In this document: positions 41,762 through 53,200 of the stretch, one piece after another | Layout: every line of letters begins with the position of its first letter | How positions within the stretch are numbered: the stretch's first letter is position 1 | Source: Cordylochernes scorpioides | Lineage: Eukaryota; Arthropoda; Arachnida; Pseudoscorpiones; Chernetidae | Length of the DNA stretch: 64,000 nt | NCBI GenBank assembly: GCA_030710605.1 | Contig: CP092863.1 | Coordinates: forward strand, 109,105,754-109,169,753 | Direction of reading: 5' to 3' | The notes under the pieces: generated by a model | Database searches by the model: none | What the model saw: only the letters and a program-made list of their open reading frames with translations | Told to the model about the DNA's origin: nothing | Made by a program: the position numbers and the translations under genes

Positions 41762-42470
41762 CTAGCCGAATGACCCAGGCAATGCCCAGGTTTTACCCGA
41801 TTAAATGTTTTTATTCAAATACTATTCGTTACAATTATAAATTGGCGCCGTGGATGTCACTCTTGTGAAACGTCCCGCTCCAAACTTTGTGTCGTAGAAG
41901 CGATAATTTTATAAAGAGATGATCTGGCTTTGTGTCTTCTGCTCGAATGAATGTTTTTCTGTTAGAATTTTGTTCCTGCACACTAAAAATGAACTGGCTT
42001 CACCCGTGGTCTCAGCTTTTTGGAATTTTTCCCGATATAATTTTGTATCTTATAATCAAACATGATACAGCAATATTGTCATCATCAAAAAACAACTATT
42101 TTTGCCCAGAACCTGTCAATTTTATTTTTTATTGGCTAAAAATCCGATAAATATATTTTCCAGATTTTTCTCTATGTCCTGTCAAAACACGTTTTACATG
42201 TACATTAGGTCAGCTGATATTACCTCCCATCTTCACCGCTAGAGGCACTGCTTGCGAGCGAAAAGGCAAATTTGCAACGCAATTTGCCAATAACTCGAAG
42301 AATATTCAGGATAGAGACCTGAAATTTTCAATATAAGTTTTTCCAGATTCTACTCTATATACTGTTAAAATTTTAGTCAGATTAGTTACGTATTGTGGAC
42401 GTGTATAGCCGACATAGATACCCGCATACATACATACACTGACTTTTAAATATATATAGGGATTCAGTTG
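41762..42470 (-). mobile_element. Helitron-like non-autonomous element, reverse orientation
   Basis: On the minus strand the 3' end reads GGCATTGCCTGGGTCATTCG then GCTAGT, a hairpin followed by CTAGT. The 5' end near 42470 starts TCCCTATATATATTTAAAAG. This fits a Helitron in both termini and in lacking inverted ends. Related to 31472-32424 through the GGGTCATTCG 3' end. The interior has no frame above about 70 codons. Confidence 0.55.
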
Positions 42471-43015
42471 AACCTTGCTCTATTAACCTCTTTTAATTAG
42501 TTGTTTTTGACATCTCAGGATTCCAATTGAGATAGTTATATGGACTGCTTATGATTAAACTGATAACATTGCATATCTATGTTAGTCTGGGTTGTTGGTA
42601 TTTTGTGTGTGTGTTTCAGGAATCCAACTTATCTCTTTATTGTTGAGTTGTAATTGTGCAATGGGAAATCTTCTTTCTTATCTCCACTCAATCATATCAG
42701 AGTATCAAGCTTGTGAAACTTGAGATTTTTATGGTGTCTGCTGGGGATAAGTAGAGCTCATCAATGGATGAGTCAATACAGTCAATAATGTGGTTTTGGG
42801 TTGCAGGTTGAGAATTGCATGTAGTTGGAAAAGGATTGGGAAATGATTTAAATGATAACAATGAGTAATATATATATAAAACTGTTCAAGCAGTAGATTC
42901 AACCAACTAGTTTATCGAATCTCCATATTTACATTTCACACTCCCCCTATTTACATGTTGTCCAGGCTGAGAGAGATCTACTGTTGAAAGCTCTCACACA
43001 ACTGTGATGGTGCAG
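42471..43015. other. Last CEP120 intron, 3' part
   Basis: No repeat or gene recognised. GTGTTTCAG| at 42618 looks like a splice acceptor but no open frame follows it. Confidence 0.45.
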
Positions 43016-43151
43016 GATGATCAAGGAGAGGGACACGCTACTGAAGACTGGGGTGTACACTGAACAGGATCACATCATCGCTGAGCTGAACCGTTGCATT
43101 GACCGCGCACAGACAGCTCTCTGTGGAGGTTCAAGCAGTCTAGTGGATTGA
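43016..43151 (+). CDS. CEP120: CEP120 last exon with stop codon
   Basis: Follows GGTGCAG|. Its first base completes an Arg codon, then MIKERDTLLKTGVYTEQDHI, IAELNRCIDRAQTAL and a short Gly/Ser tail to TGA at 43149-43151. The block ERDTLLKTGVYxxxDxIIxELxR is the highly conserved C-terminal helix of CEP120 as I recall it, in the expected last position, and the protein ends about 20 residues later, as in vertebrates. This exon and 34244-34488 are the strongest evidence for the gene's identity. Confidence 0.93.
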
Positions 43152-44930
43152 TGTTACGCCTCTCTCTTAGCAGGGGTCAGACAACATTCTGACGAGTTAC
43201 TTCGAGTGTGCCCAGTCTTTTGTTTTGTATCTAGTTGCGTGCAGAGAGTGTAGCAGCTGTTACTGCCCTCTTTTTGATAGTCCGGTGGTGTAGCTACGGA
43301 CTTCAGGTCCATCTTCTCAATGGCCTTCTGTTTCTTGCCTGGGAATCTCTCTGGACTTCCCTCCTTTAGATGTTATTTCTGATCAATTCACTGATTGCTT
43401 ACGGATCCTTTCATATCTGTTTGAAACTTGTTTCTCTCTTTGTTTACCTCTATTCTCCTCTTCCAGCTTTTTAAAAAATAATGAATTTTATTTTATTATT
43501 AAAAGTAAATTTTAAAAGATATCTCACACCCGCTCCTCCATTCTTTTATTTGTTACTAGTTTACAATTTGATAAATTCATTTCTTTTCTTTTTTTTGCAA
43601 AATGTTTTTTTCACCTAAGATTTTATAAATATTTATTGTGGATTTGGTTTCTTTCCTTCACTTCTTCCTCTATTTGCTATTGCCTAGTGAATGTTAAAGT
43701 GCGAAAATTTTATCAAAGTGTTGTTGAGATTTTACAAGAAAATTTTCCCTCTTTTTCTCTAACTCTTCCCATCCTCTTTCAGAGTTTTAATTGGCTGTCT
43801 TTAAATGTAGTGCGATTGTCCAACTTTTAGAATTTGCATAATATGAGATGTTCTTCCTGCCATAAGATGTTGTTGTCCGAGCGGTTGCTTGTTTGGGATC
43901 CGCGCAAACCCAAATAGTGCGTCTTTACTCTTTTTCTCCTTTTTTTTAGTTACCATTTATCTTACTTTATAGAATTTTACAACTTTTCTCTTTCTTTTTT
44001 TTTTTCATTCCTTTTTTAAGCTCTCTCTCTTCTATACTTTTTTTCCTCAAATATATTTATAATTGAAAAAAATAATAATTCCTGATATATATTTTTTGAC
44101 CATTTGAAAAAAAAAAAGTTTTTTTTTTTAATTTTAGTAGAGTAAACTCTACTTAAGAAAAATCAAACTTCCAGACAAAGTGTGATTCTACTTTTTTTTT
44201 ATGTAAAAAAAAAGGATTTTAAAAAAGAGTTTAAAAAATGATGCCAAATTTTTAATGCAGATATTTAAAAAAATAATTTCCACGATTGTTGATTTTTTTT
44301 AAATTGTTTTTTTTTTTCTTTTGTGAAATATTTATTATATATATATTTTTGTTATTTTTTTCTTACATATATATATATATACTACATTCTCTTCCATATA
44401 ACTAAAGAAAGTAATTTATTAGAAAAATGTAAAAACATTCCTTTGTTTTCTAAATACATCATTTATAGAGACCTATGTGTAATGCATAATGTATTTATTT
44501 AAAAAAAGTTTTTATCATTATAATATTTCTGTTATATATCTTATTTGTGTATATATGATAATCATTTTTAAAAAAGATATATATCTAGCTTTTACCAAAG
44601 ATTGTAAATTATAATATTTATATTAGAGTTTATATGTTTATTTTTAATATTAATTCCCCTGCCACATACATTATGTTTAAATATCTTTTGTTGTGTTTTA
44701 TCCTCCTATTTTAAAAAGATGTGTCTGAACTTTTATTAATTTATTTATTATTTTACGATAAATAAAAAGCTAAATTTTGCTTTTATTCCCCCCCTACCTC
44801 TGAGGATAAAATTTTGGCTTGTCTCTTTTTTCCCCCAGTTCTCTGTATATTATTTATTTTGAATTGGATTATATAATAAATATATGAAAAACAGTAGAAA
44901 AATAAAAGATAAATGGGTCAGGTGTTGATA
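43152..44930 (+). other. CEP120 3' untranslated and flanking region
   Basis: Starts with mixed-composition sequence, then is very T-rich with many poly-T runs. Candidate AATAAA signals on the plus strand near 44760, 44875 and 44902. No open frame of interest (the 64-codon frame at 43636 has no features). I cannot place the true transcript end. Confidence 0.4.
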
Positions 44931-45127
44931 TTAAAAATAAAGAAGGCCTTTCCTGACCATGAGTACATGTGCTTTTTAGATGGAAGAGCGCCATCTATTG
45001 GAGCAAAAATAAACTAAATACGGAGCAAGTTAAATAAACGTTTAGTTTATTTTCCTCCACTAGATGGCGCTCTGCCATCTAAAAAGCACATGTGCTCGTG
45101 GTCAGGAAATGCCTTCTTTATTTTTAA
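44931..45127. repeat. Hairpin element
   Basis: Arms TTAAAAATAAAGAAGGC...CTTTTTAGATGG...GCGCCATCTA and the mirror TAGATGGCGC...CCATCTAAAAAG...GCCTTCTTTATTTTTAA, nearly perfect for about 70 bp, with a loop of about 50 bp. Foldback MITE; family not recognised. Confidence 0.75.
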
Positions 45128-45139
45128 TATATATATATA

Positions 45140-45302
45140 CAGTTAAACCTGTCTATAGCGCCCTCTCTAAGTAGCACCTTCCTCTCTATAGCACCCGATT
45201 TTAAACATTAAAATATATAAACATTTTACATTAGAAGTGACCTGTCTATAGCACCCTATTTTGGTGAGTCCCAAGAGGGGGCGCTATAGACAGGTTTAAC
45301 TC
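45140..45302. repeat. M3 foldback MITE, complete
   Basis: CAGTTAAACCTGTCTATAGC to GGCGCTATAGACAGGTTTAAC. Same family as 1-165. Confidence 0.78.
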
Positions 45303-45303
45303 T

Positions 45304-46118
45304 ATATTTGAAATGAAGGCGATAAAAACGTGGTGCTTTTCTTTTAATAGTAAAAAACAAGCTTTCAGGCAAGAATGCCCTTCTTCAGGTTACAACTTGG
45401 CAATATTTTAAAACTATGGACATGAAAGATAGCCAAATAAAGTAGGTAAATAGTTCAGCTGGGGGATTGGCGAGGTAAAACACGGAGTATTGGGGTGGGA
45501 GGTCGATTTTTCGGTTGAAACTGGGCGTGCAGTGCGAGACCAAAGATTCAAGGACTAGGCGCTGATACTTGTTCCCGACGCCCTTGTAAACGCATACAGC
45601 GCTGTCCAAATTGAATGAGTGGCTGAATTCTGTGATGTGTTGGCATAAGAGAGACTTGCGGTCGTTGGTGCGTATGTTGCGGCTGTGTTCAGATAATCTG
45701 GTGCAGATAGATCGACCGGTTTCTCCGATGTAGCACTGTTCGCAAACAGTACGCAACGACCGCAAGTCTCTCTTATGCCAACACATCACAGAATTCAGCC
45801 ACTCATTCAATTTGGACAGCGCTGTATGCATTTACAAGGGCGTCGGGAACAAGTATCAGCGCCTAGTCCTTGAATCTTTGGTCTCGCACTGCACGCCCAG
45901 TTTCAACCGAAAAATCGACCTCCCACCCCAATACTCCGTGTTTTACCTCGCCAATCCCCCCAGCTGAACTATTTACCTACTTTATTTGGCTATCTTTCAT
46001 GTCCATAGTTTTAAAATATTGCCAAGTTGTAACCTGAAGAAGGGCATTCTTGCCTGAAAGCTTGTTTTTTACTATTAAAAGAAAAGCACCACGTTTTTAT
46101 CGCCTTCATTTCAAATAT
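45304..46118. mobile_element. Penelope-like element fragment as a head-to-head palindrome
   Basis: Two near-identical arms of about 365 bp (45304-45667 and 45754-46118) in inverted orientation around an 86-bp spacer (45668-45753). On the minus strand the spacer and left arm encode CEQCYIGETGRSICTRLSEH, followed in the arm by NDRKSLLCQHITEFSHSFNL and on to IDLPPQYSVFYL: the C-terminal GIY-YIG nuclease of Penelope-like elements. The right arm encodes the same arm part on the plus strand. Each arm ends with a tail containing CTGAAGAAGGGCATTCTTGC, then CTGAAAGCTTG. The first 30 or so codons of the minus frame starting at 45831 are the complement of the right arm and are not real. Confidence 0.85.
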
Positions 46119-46163
46119 TATTGCGTGGCTACGTCATGTCTGATCTTAACTGTATATATATAG

Positions 46164-46292
46164 AGTAGAACTACCTCTTTAGAGAGAGTTGTCCTCTTTC
46201 TGGAGAGTTGTTAAATATTTTTTTAAAAATGTTTTTTGGTGATGAAAACTATGTCCTTTGTGGAGAGGTGTCCTCTCATTGAGGTTCTACTG
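46164..46292. repeat. M2 MITE
   Basis: AGTAGAACTACCTCTTTAGAG to GTCCTCTCATTGAGGTTCTACTG (in pieces). Same family as 30383-30528. Confidence 0.72.
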
Positions 46293-46311
46293 CCTCAGAA
46301 GTGTTATCTGG

Positions 46312-46597
46312 GCGGGGTCGATGGATGAGTGGTCTAAAACCAATGGTTTTTCACTGTTACAACCTGGGATCAAATCCTGCATTGGCACTTTTTTATGATG
46401 AAAAAAATACTCCAATAGTCCCCAATTCTTGCAAACTCCAACTCCACCAGCGATTGTAAGTAACCAAATGGTGCTCTGTCACACTTGTTGAACTGTTTTT
46501 CACATGTATAGACATGGGGTGCACTTACAGTAAAAGCTGTAGCCAAATTCTACCCACCATGACTATCATGGCCTGTACCACCTTTACTAGGGATACT
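46312..46597 (+). repeat. tRNA-derived SINE
   Basis: Head GGATGAGTGGTCTAAAACC (box A) and GGGATCAAATCC (box B variant), GCATTGGCAC, then the same body as the 2089 copy, ending TTTACTAGGGATA. Confidence 0.72.
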
Positions 46598-46613
46598 TAA
46601 TAAAAAGTGTTAA

Positions 46614-46955
46614 CAGTAGAACTACCTCCCTGTAAATGACAACACCTAGTTGCAAAGTCAAAGTGTCCTTTAATAAGAGGTGTCCTCTTACTGGAGAGTT
46701 GCTAATTAGTAAAAATTTAGAAGTCTGGGTTATACAACATTGACAGATATCTTTGTATGGTGTAGTTGACAATTTGTGCTCCAGAAACCTGGAAAAACTC
46801 CATTTCTCTATGCCAGAGAGTTGGTGATTTTTGTGCACCCAAGAAGTGGGAGTTACATTAAAAGATAATTCCTTACAGAACTTAAAACGGTAGCGCCACA
46901 TAGCCTCATGAACAAAACTTAAGGAAGTTGTATCATTTAGCATGTATATATTTTT
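46614..46955. repeat. M2 left part joined to a Tc1/mariner-like fragment
   Basis: CAGTAGAACTACCTCCCTG to GAGAGTTGCTAATTAG (46614-46705) is M2. From about 46890, AACAAAACTTAAGGAAGTTG matches the right end of 41557-41754 in complement. The 118-codon minus frame across this stretch (46587-46943) has no family resemblance. Confidence 0.5.
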
Positions 46956-47018
46956 TATTATTTATTTTCATTTTTCTTTTGGAACTTCTTTCTATTGAAG
47001 TAGCATTTAAGATAATCA

Positions 47019-47187
47019 TCTTAATTATTTTTATATTTATTTATTCTTATTTATTGTGAGGCTGATCTAATTTTGATTATCCAAGTGTGTATGTTGATAC
47101 AACCTGATGTATCACTATACACACTAGGATAATCGGAATTAGTTCAGCCTCACAATAAATATGAATAAATAAATATAAAAATAACTT
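47019..47187. repeat. Hairpin element
   Basis: Arms of about 70 bp: TTATTTATTGTGAGGCTGAT...ATTATCC on the left and GGATAAT...CAGCCTCACAATAAATA on the right, loop about 25 bp. AT-rich flanks. Family not recognised. Confidence 0.7.
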
Positions 47188-47290
47188 CTTTTTTTTTTTT
47201 CTATAAAGAAAAAATTTGGCTTTATATGTATGGGAAAACCGTTGTTATACAAACAAATTAGGAGTAATTTTGCTTAAAATATGAAATTAC

Positions 47291-50200
47291 CTTGAGTCCA
47301 TGATCAATTTCTTAAGCCCTTGGAAGCTGCCTGTGAATCCAGCGGCCAATTTTTGCAGCCATCTTGATTAATTCCTTGAGTCATCACAACATGCAGTCTC
47401 TAAATCCAGCGGCCAAATCTTGCAGCCGTGGTGCCGTCTTGATCAATTCCTTGATTCATCACAACTTGCAGTCTCTAAACCCAGCGGCCAAATCTTGCAG
47501 CCGTGGTGCCGTCTTGATCAATTCCTTGAGTCATCACAACATGCAGTCTCTAAATCCAGCGGCCAAATCATGCAGCTGTGGTGCCGTCTTGATCAATTCC
47601 TTGAGTCATCACAACATGCAGTCTCTAAACCCAGCGGCCAAATCTTGCAGCCGTGGTGCCGTCTTAATCAATTCCTTGAGTCATCACAACATGCAGTCTC
47701 TAAACCCAGCGGCCAAATCTTGCAGCCGTGGTGCCGTCTTGATCAATTCCTTGAGTCATCACAACATGGAGTCTCTAAATCCAGCGGCCAAATCTTGCTG
47801 CTGTGGTGCCATCTTGATCAATTCCTTGAGTCATCACAACATGGAGTCTCTAATTCCAACGGCCAAATCTTGCAGCCGTGGTGCTGTCTTGATCAATTCC
47901 TTGAGTCATCACAACATGCAGTCTCTAAACCCAGCGGCCAAATCTTGCAGCCGTGGTGCCGTCTTGATCAATTCCTTGAGTCATCACAACATGCAGTCTC
48001 TAAACCCAGCGGCCAAATCTTGCAGCCGTGGTGCCATCTTGATCAATTCCTTGAGTCATCACAACATGGAGTCTCTAAACCCAGCGGCCAAATCTTGCAG
48101 CCGTGGTGCCATCTTGATCAATTCCTTGAGTCATCACAACATGCAGTCTCTAAACCCTGCAGCCAAATCTTGCAGCCGTGGTGCCGTCTTGATCAATTCC
48201 TTGAGTCATCACAACATGCAGTCTCTAAACCCAGCGGCCAAATCTTGCAGCCGTGGTGCCGTCTTGATCAATTCCTTGAGTCATCACAACATGGAGTCTC
48301 TAAACCCAGCGGCCAAATCTTGCAGCCGTGGTGCCGTCTTGATCAATTCCTTGAGTCATCACAACATGCAGTCTCTAAACCCAGCGGCCAAATCTTGCAG
48401 CCGTGGTGCCATCTTGATCAATTCCTTGAGTCATCACAACATGGAGGCTCTAATTCCAACGGCCAAATCTTGCAGCCGTGGTGCTGTCTTGATAAATTCC
48501 TTGAGTCATCACAACATGGAGTCTCTAATTCCAACGGCCAAATCTTGCAGCCGTGGTGCCGTCTTGATCGATTCCTTGAGTCATCACAACATGCAGTCTC
48601 TAAACCCAGCGGCCAAATCTTGCAGCCGTAGTGCCGTCTTGATCAATTCCTTGAGTCATCACAACATGGAGTCTCTAAACCCAGCGGCCAAATCTTGCAG
48701 CCGTGGTGCCGTCTTGATCAATTCCTTGAGTCATCACAACATGCAGTCTCTAAACACAGCGGCCAAATCTTGCAGCCGTGGTGCCGTCTTGATCAATTCC
48801 TTGAGTCATCACAACATGCAGTCTCTAAACCCAGCGGCCAAATCTTGCAGCCGTGGTACCGTCTTGATCAATTCCTTGAGTCATCACAACATGCAGTCTC
48901 TAAACCCAGCGGCCAAATCTTGCAGCCGTGGTGCCATCTTGATCAATTCCTTGAGTCATCACAACATGCAGTCTCTAAACACAGCGGCCAAATCTTGCAG
49001 CCGTGGTGCCGTCTTGATCAATTCCTTGAGTCATTACAACATGGAGTCTCTAAATCCAGCGGGCAAATCTTGCAGCCGTGGTGCCGTCTTAATCAATTCC
49101 TTGAGTCATCACAACGGGGAGTCTCTAAATCCAGCGGCCAAATCTTGCAGCCGTGATGCCGTCTTGATCAATTTTTTAGTAATCACAACATTCAGTCCCT
49201 AAATCCAACGGGCAAATCTTGCAGCCTTGGTGCCATCTTGATCAATTCCTTGAGCCATCACAACATGCAGTCTCTAAATCCAGCGGCAAATCTTGCAGCC
49301 GTGGTGCCGTCTTGATCAATTCCTTGAGTCATCACAACATGCAGTCTCTAAATCCAGCGGCCAAATCTTGCAGCCGTGGTACCGTCTTGATCAATTCCTT
49401 GAGCCATCACAACATGCAGGGTCTAAATCCAGCGGCCAAATCTTGCAGCCGTGGTGCCGTCTTGATAAATTCCTTGAGTCATCACAACATGCAGTCTCTA
49501 AACCCAGCGGCCAAATCTTGCAGCCGTGGTGCTTGCTTGATCAATTCTTTGAGTCATCACAACATGTAGCCTCTAAATCTTGCAGCCGTGGTGCTGTCTT
49601 GATCAATTCCTTGAGTCATCACAACATGCAGTCTCTAAACCCAGCGGCCAAATCTTGCAGCCGTGGTGCTGTCTTGATCAATTCTTTGAGTCATCACAAA
49701 ATGCAGCCTCTAACTCTTGCAGCCGTGGTGCCGTCTTGATCAACTCCTTGAGTCATCACAACATGCAGTCTCTAAATCCAGCGGCCAAATCTTGCAGCCG
49801 TGGTACCGTCTTGATTAATTCCTTGAGCCATCACAATGTGCAGCGGCCAAATCTTGCAGCCGTGGTGCCGTCTTGATCAATTCCTTGAGTCATCACAACA
49901 TGCAGTCTCTAAACCCAGCGGCCAAATCTTGCAGCCGTGGTGCTGTCTTGATCAATTCTTTGAGTAATCACAACATGCAGCCTCTAAATCTTGCAGCCGT
50001 GGTGCTGTCTTGATCAATTCCTTGAGTCATCACAACATGCAGTCTCTTAATTCCAGGGGGCAAATCTTGCAGCCGTGGTGCTGTCTTGATCAATTACTTG
50101 AGCCATCACAACGTGCAGCGTCTAAATCCAGCGGCCAAATCTTGCAGCCATGGTGTCGTCTTGATCAATTCCTTGAGTCATCACAACAGGCAGCCTCTAA

Positions 50201-53200
50201 ACCCAGCGGCCAAATCTTGCCGCCGTGGTGTCTTGATCAATTCCTTGAGTCATCACAACATGGAGTCTCTAAATCCAGCGGCCAAATCTTGCAGCCGTGG
50301 TGCCGTCTTGATCAATTCCTTGTGTCATCACAACATGCAGTCTCTTAATTCCAGCGGGCAAATCTTGCAGCCGTGGTGCTGTCTTGATCAATTCCTTGAG
50401 TCATCACAACATGCAGTCTCTTAATTCCAGCGGCCAAATCTTGCAGCCGAGGTGCCGTCTTGATCAATTCCTTGAGTCATCACAACATGCAGTCTCTAAA
50501 TCCAGCGGCCAAATCTTGCAGCCGTGGTACTGTCTTGATCAATTCCTTGAGCCATCACAATGTGCAGCGTCTAAATCCAGCGGCCAAATCTTGCAGCCGT
50601 GGTGTCGTCTTGATCAATTCCTTGGGCCATCACAACATGGAGTCTCTATACCCAGCGGGCAAATCTTGCAGCCGTGGTGCCGTCTTGATCAATTCCTTGA
50701 GTCATCACAACATGCAGTCTCTAAACCCAGCGGCGAAATCTTGCAGCCGTGGTGCCGTCTTGATCAATTCCTTGAGTCATCACAACATGGAGTCTCTAAA
50801 TCCAGCTGGCAAATCTAGCAGCCGTGGTGCCGTCTTGATCAATTCCTTGAGTCATCACAACATGCAGTCTCTAAACCCAGCGGCCAAATCTTGCAGCCGT
50901 GGTGCCGTCTTGATCAATTCCTTGAGTCATCACAACATGGAGTCTCTAAATCCAGCGGGCAAATCTTGCAGCCGTGGTGCCGTCTTGATCAATTCCTTGA
51001 GTCATCACAACATGGAGTCTCTAAATCCAGCGGCCAAATCTTGCAGCCGTGGTGCTTGCTTGATCAATTCTTTGAGTCATCACAACATGTAGCCTCTAAA
51101 TCTTGCAGCCGTGGTGCTGTCTTGATCAATTCCTTGAGTCATCACAACATGCAGTCTCTAAACCCAGCGGCCAAATCTTGCAGCCGTGGTGCTGTCTTGA
51201 TCAATTCTTTGAGTCATCACAAAATGCAGCCTCTAACTCTTGCAGCCGTGGTGCCGTCTTGATCAACTCCTTGAGTCATCACAACATGCAGTCTCTAAAT
51301 CCAGCGGCCAAATCTTGCAGCCGTGGTACCGTCTTGATTAATTCCTTGAGCCATCACAATGTGCAGCGGCCAAATCTTGCAGCCGTGGTGCCGTCTTGAT
51401 CAATTCCTTGAGTCATCACAACATGCAGTCTCTAAACCCAGCGGCCAAATCTTGCAGCCGTGGTGCTGTCTTGATCAATTCTTTGAGTAATCACAACATG
51501 CAGCCTCTAAATCTTGCAGCCGTGGTGCTGTCTTGATCAATTCCTTGAGTCATCACAACATGCAGTCTCTTAATTCCAGCGGGCAAATCTTGCAGCCGTG
51601 GTGCTGTCTTGATCAATTACTTGAGCCATCACAACGTGCAGCGTCTAAATCCAGCGGCCAAATCTTGCAGCCATGGTGTCGTCTTGATCAATTCCTTGAG
51701 TCATCACAACAGGCAGCCTCTAAACCCAGCGGCCAAATCTTGCCGCCGTGGTGTCTTGATCAATTCCTTGAGTCATCACAACATGGAGTCTCTAAATCCA
51801 GCGGCCAAATCTTGCAGCCGTGGTGCCGTCTTGATCAATTCCTTGTGTCATCACAACATGCAGTCTCTTAATTCCAGCGGGCAAATCTTGCAGCCGTGGT
51901 GCTGTCTTGATCAATTCCTTGAGTCATCACAACATGCAGTCTCTTAATTCCAGCGGCCAAATCTTGCAGCCGAGGTGCCGTCTTGATCAATTCCTTGAGT
52001 CATCACAACATGCAGTCTCTAAATCCAGCGGCCAAATCTTGCAGCCGTGGTACTGTCTTGATCAATTCCTTGAGCCATCACAATGTGCAGCGTCTAAATC
52101 CAGCGGCCAAATCTTGCAGCCGTGGTGTCGTCTTGATCAATTCCTTGGGCCATCACAACATGGAGTCTCTATACCCAGCGGGCAAATCTTGCAGCCGTGG
52201 TGCCGTCTTGATCAATTCCTTGAGTCATCACAACATGCAGTCTCTAAACCCAGCGGCGAAATCTTGCAGCCGTGGTGCCGTCTTGATCAATTCCTTGAGT
52301 CATCACAACATGGAGTCTCTAAATCCAGCTGGCAAATCTAGCAGCCGTGGTGCCGTCTTGATCAATTCCTTGAGTCATCACAACATGCAGTCTCTAAACC
52401 CAGCGGCCAAATCTTGCAGCCGTGGTGCCGTCTTGATCAATTCCTTGAGTCATCACAACATGGAGTCTCTAAATCCAGCGGGCAAATCTTGCAGCCGTGG
52501 TGCCGTCTTGATCAATTCCTTGAGTCATCACAACATGGAGTCTCTAAATCCAGCGGCCAAATCTTGCAGCCGTGGTGCCGTCTTGATCAATTCCTTGAGT
52601 CATCACAACGGGGAGTCTCTAAATCCAGCGGCCAAATCTTGCAGCCGTGATGCCGTCTTGATCAATTTTTTTAGTAATCACAACATTCAGTCCCTAAATC
52701 CAACGGGCAAATCTTGCAGCCTTGGTGCCATCTTGATCAATTCCTTGAGCCATCACAACATGCAGCCTCTAAATCCAGCGACCAAATCTTGCAGCCGTGG
52801 TGCCGTCTTGATCAATTCCTTGAGTCATCACAACATGCAGTCTCTAAATCCAGCGGCCAAATCTTGCAGCTGTGGTACCGTCTTGATCAATTCCTTGAGC
52901 CATCACAACATGCAGCGTCTAAATCCAGCGGCCAAATCTTGCAGCCGTGGTGCCGTCTTGATCAATTCCTTGAGTCATCACAACATGCAGTCTCTAAATC
53001 CATCGGCCAAATCTTGCAGCCGTGGTACCGTCTTGATCAATTCCTTGAGCCATCACAACATGCAGCGTCTAAATCCAGCGGCCAAATCTTGCAGCCGTGG
53101 TGTCGTCTTGATCAATTCCTTGGGCCATCACAACATGCAGTCTCTAAACCCAGCGGGAAAATCTTGCAGCCGTGGTGCCGTCTTGATAAATTCCTTGAGT

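Noticed and set aside
47364-49202. 612-codon and longer frames in the satellite as a repeat-protein gene
   Set aside because: Two frames are equally open, variation ignores codon position, shortened units break both frames regularly, and no splice or start context is seen.
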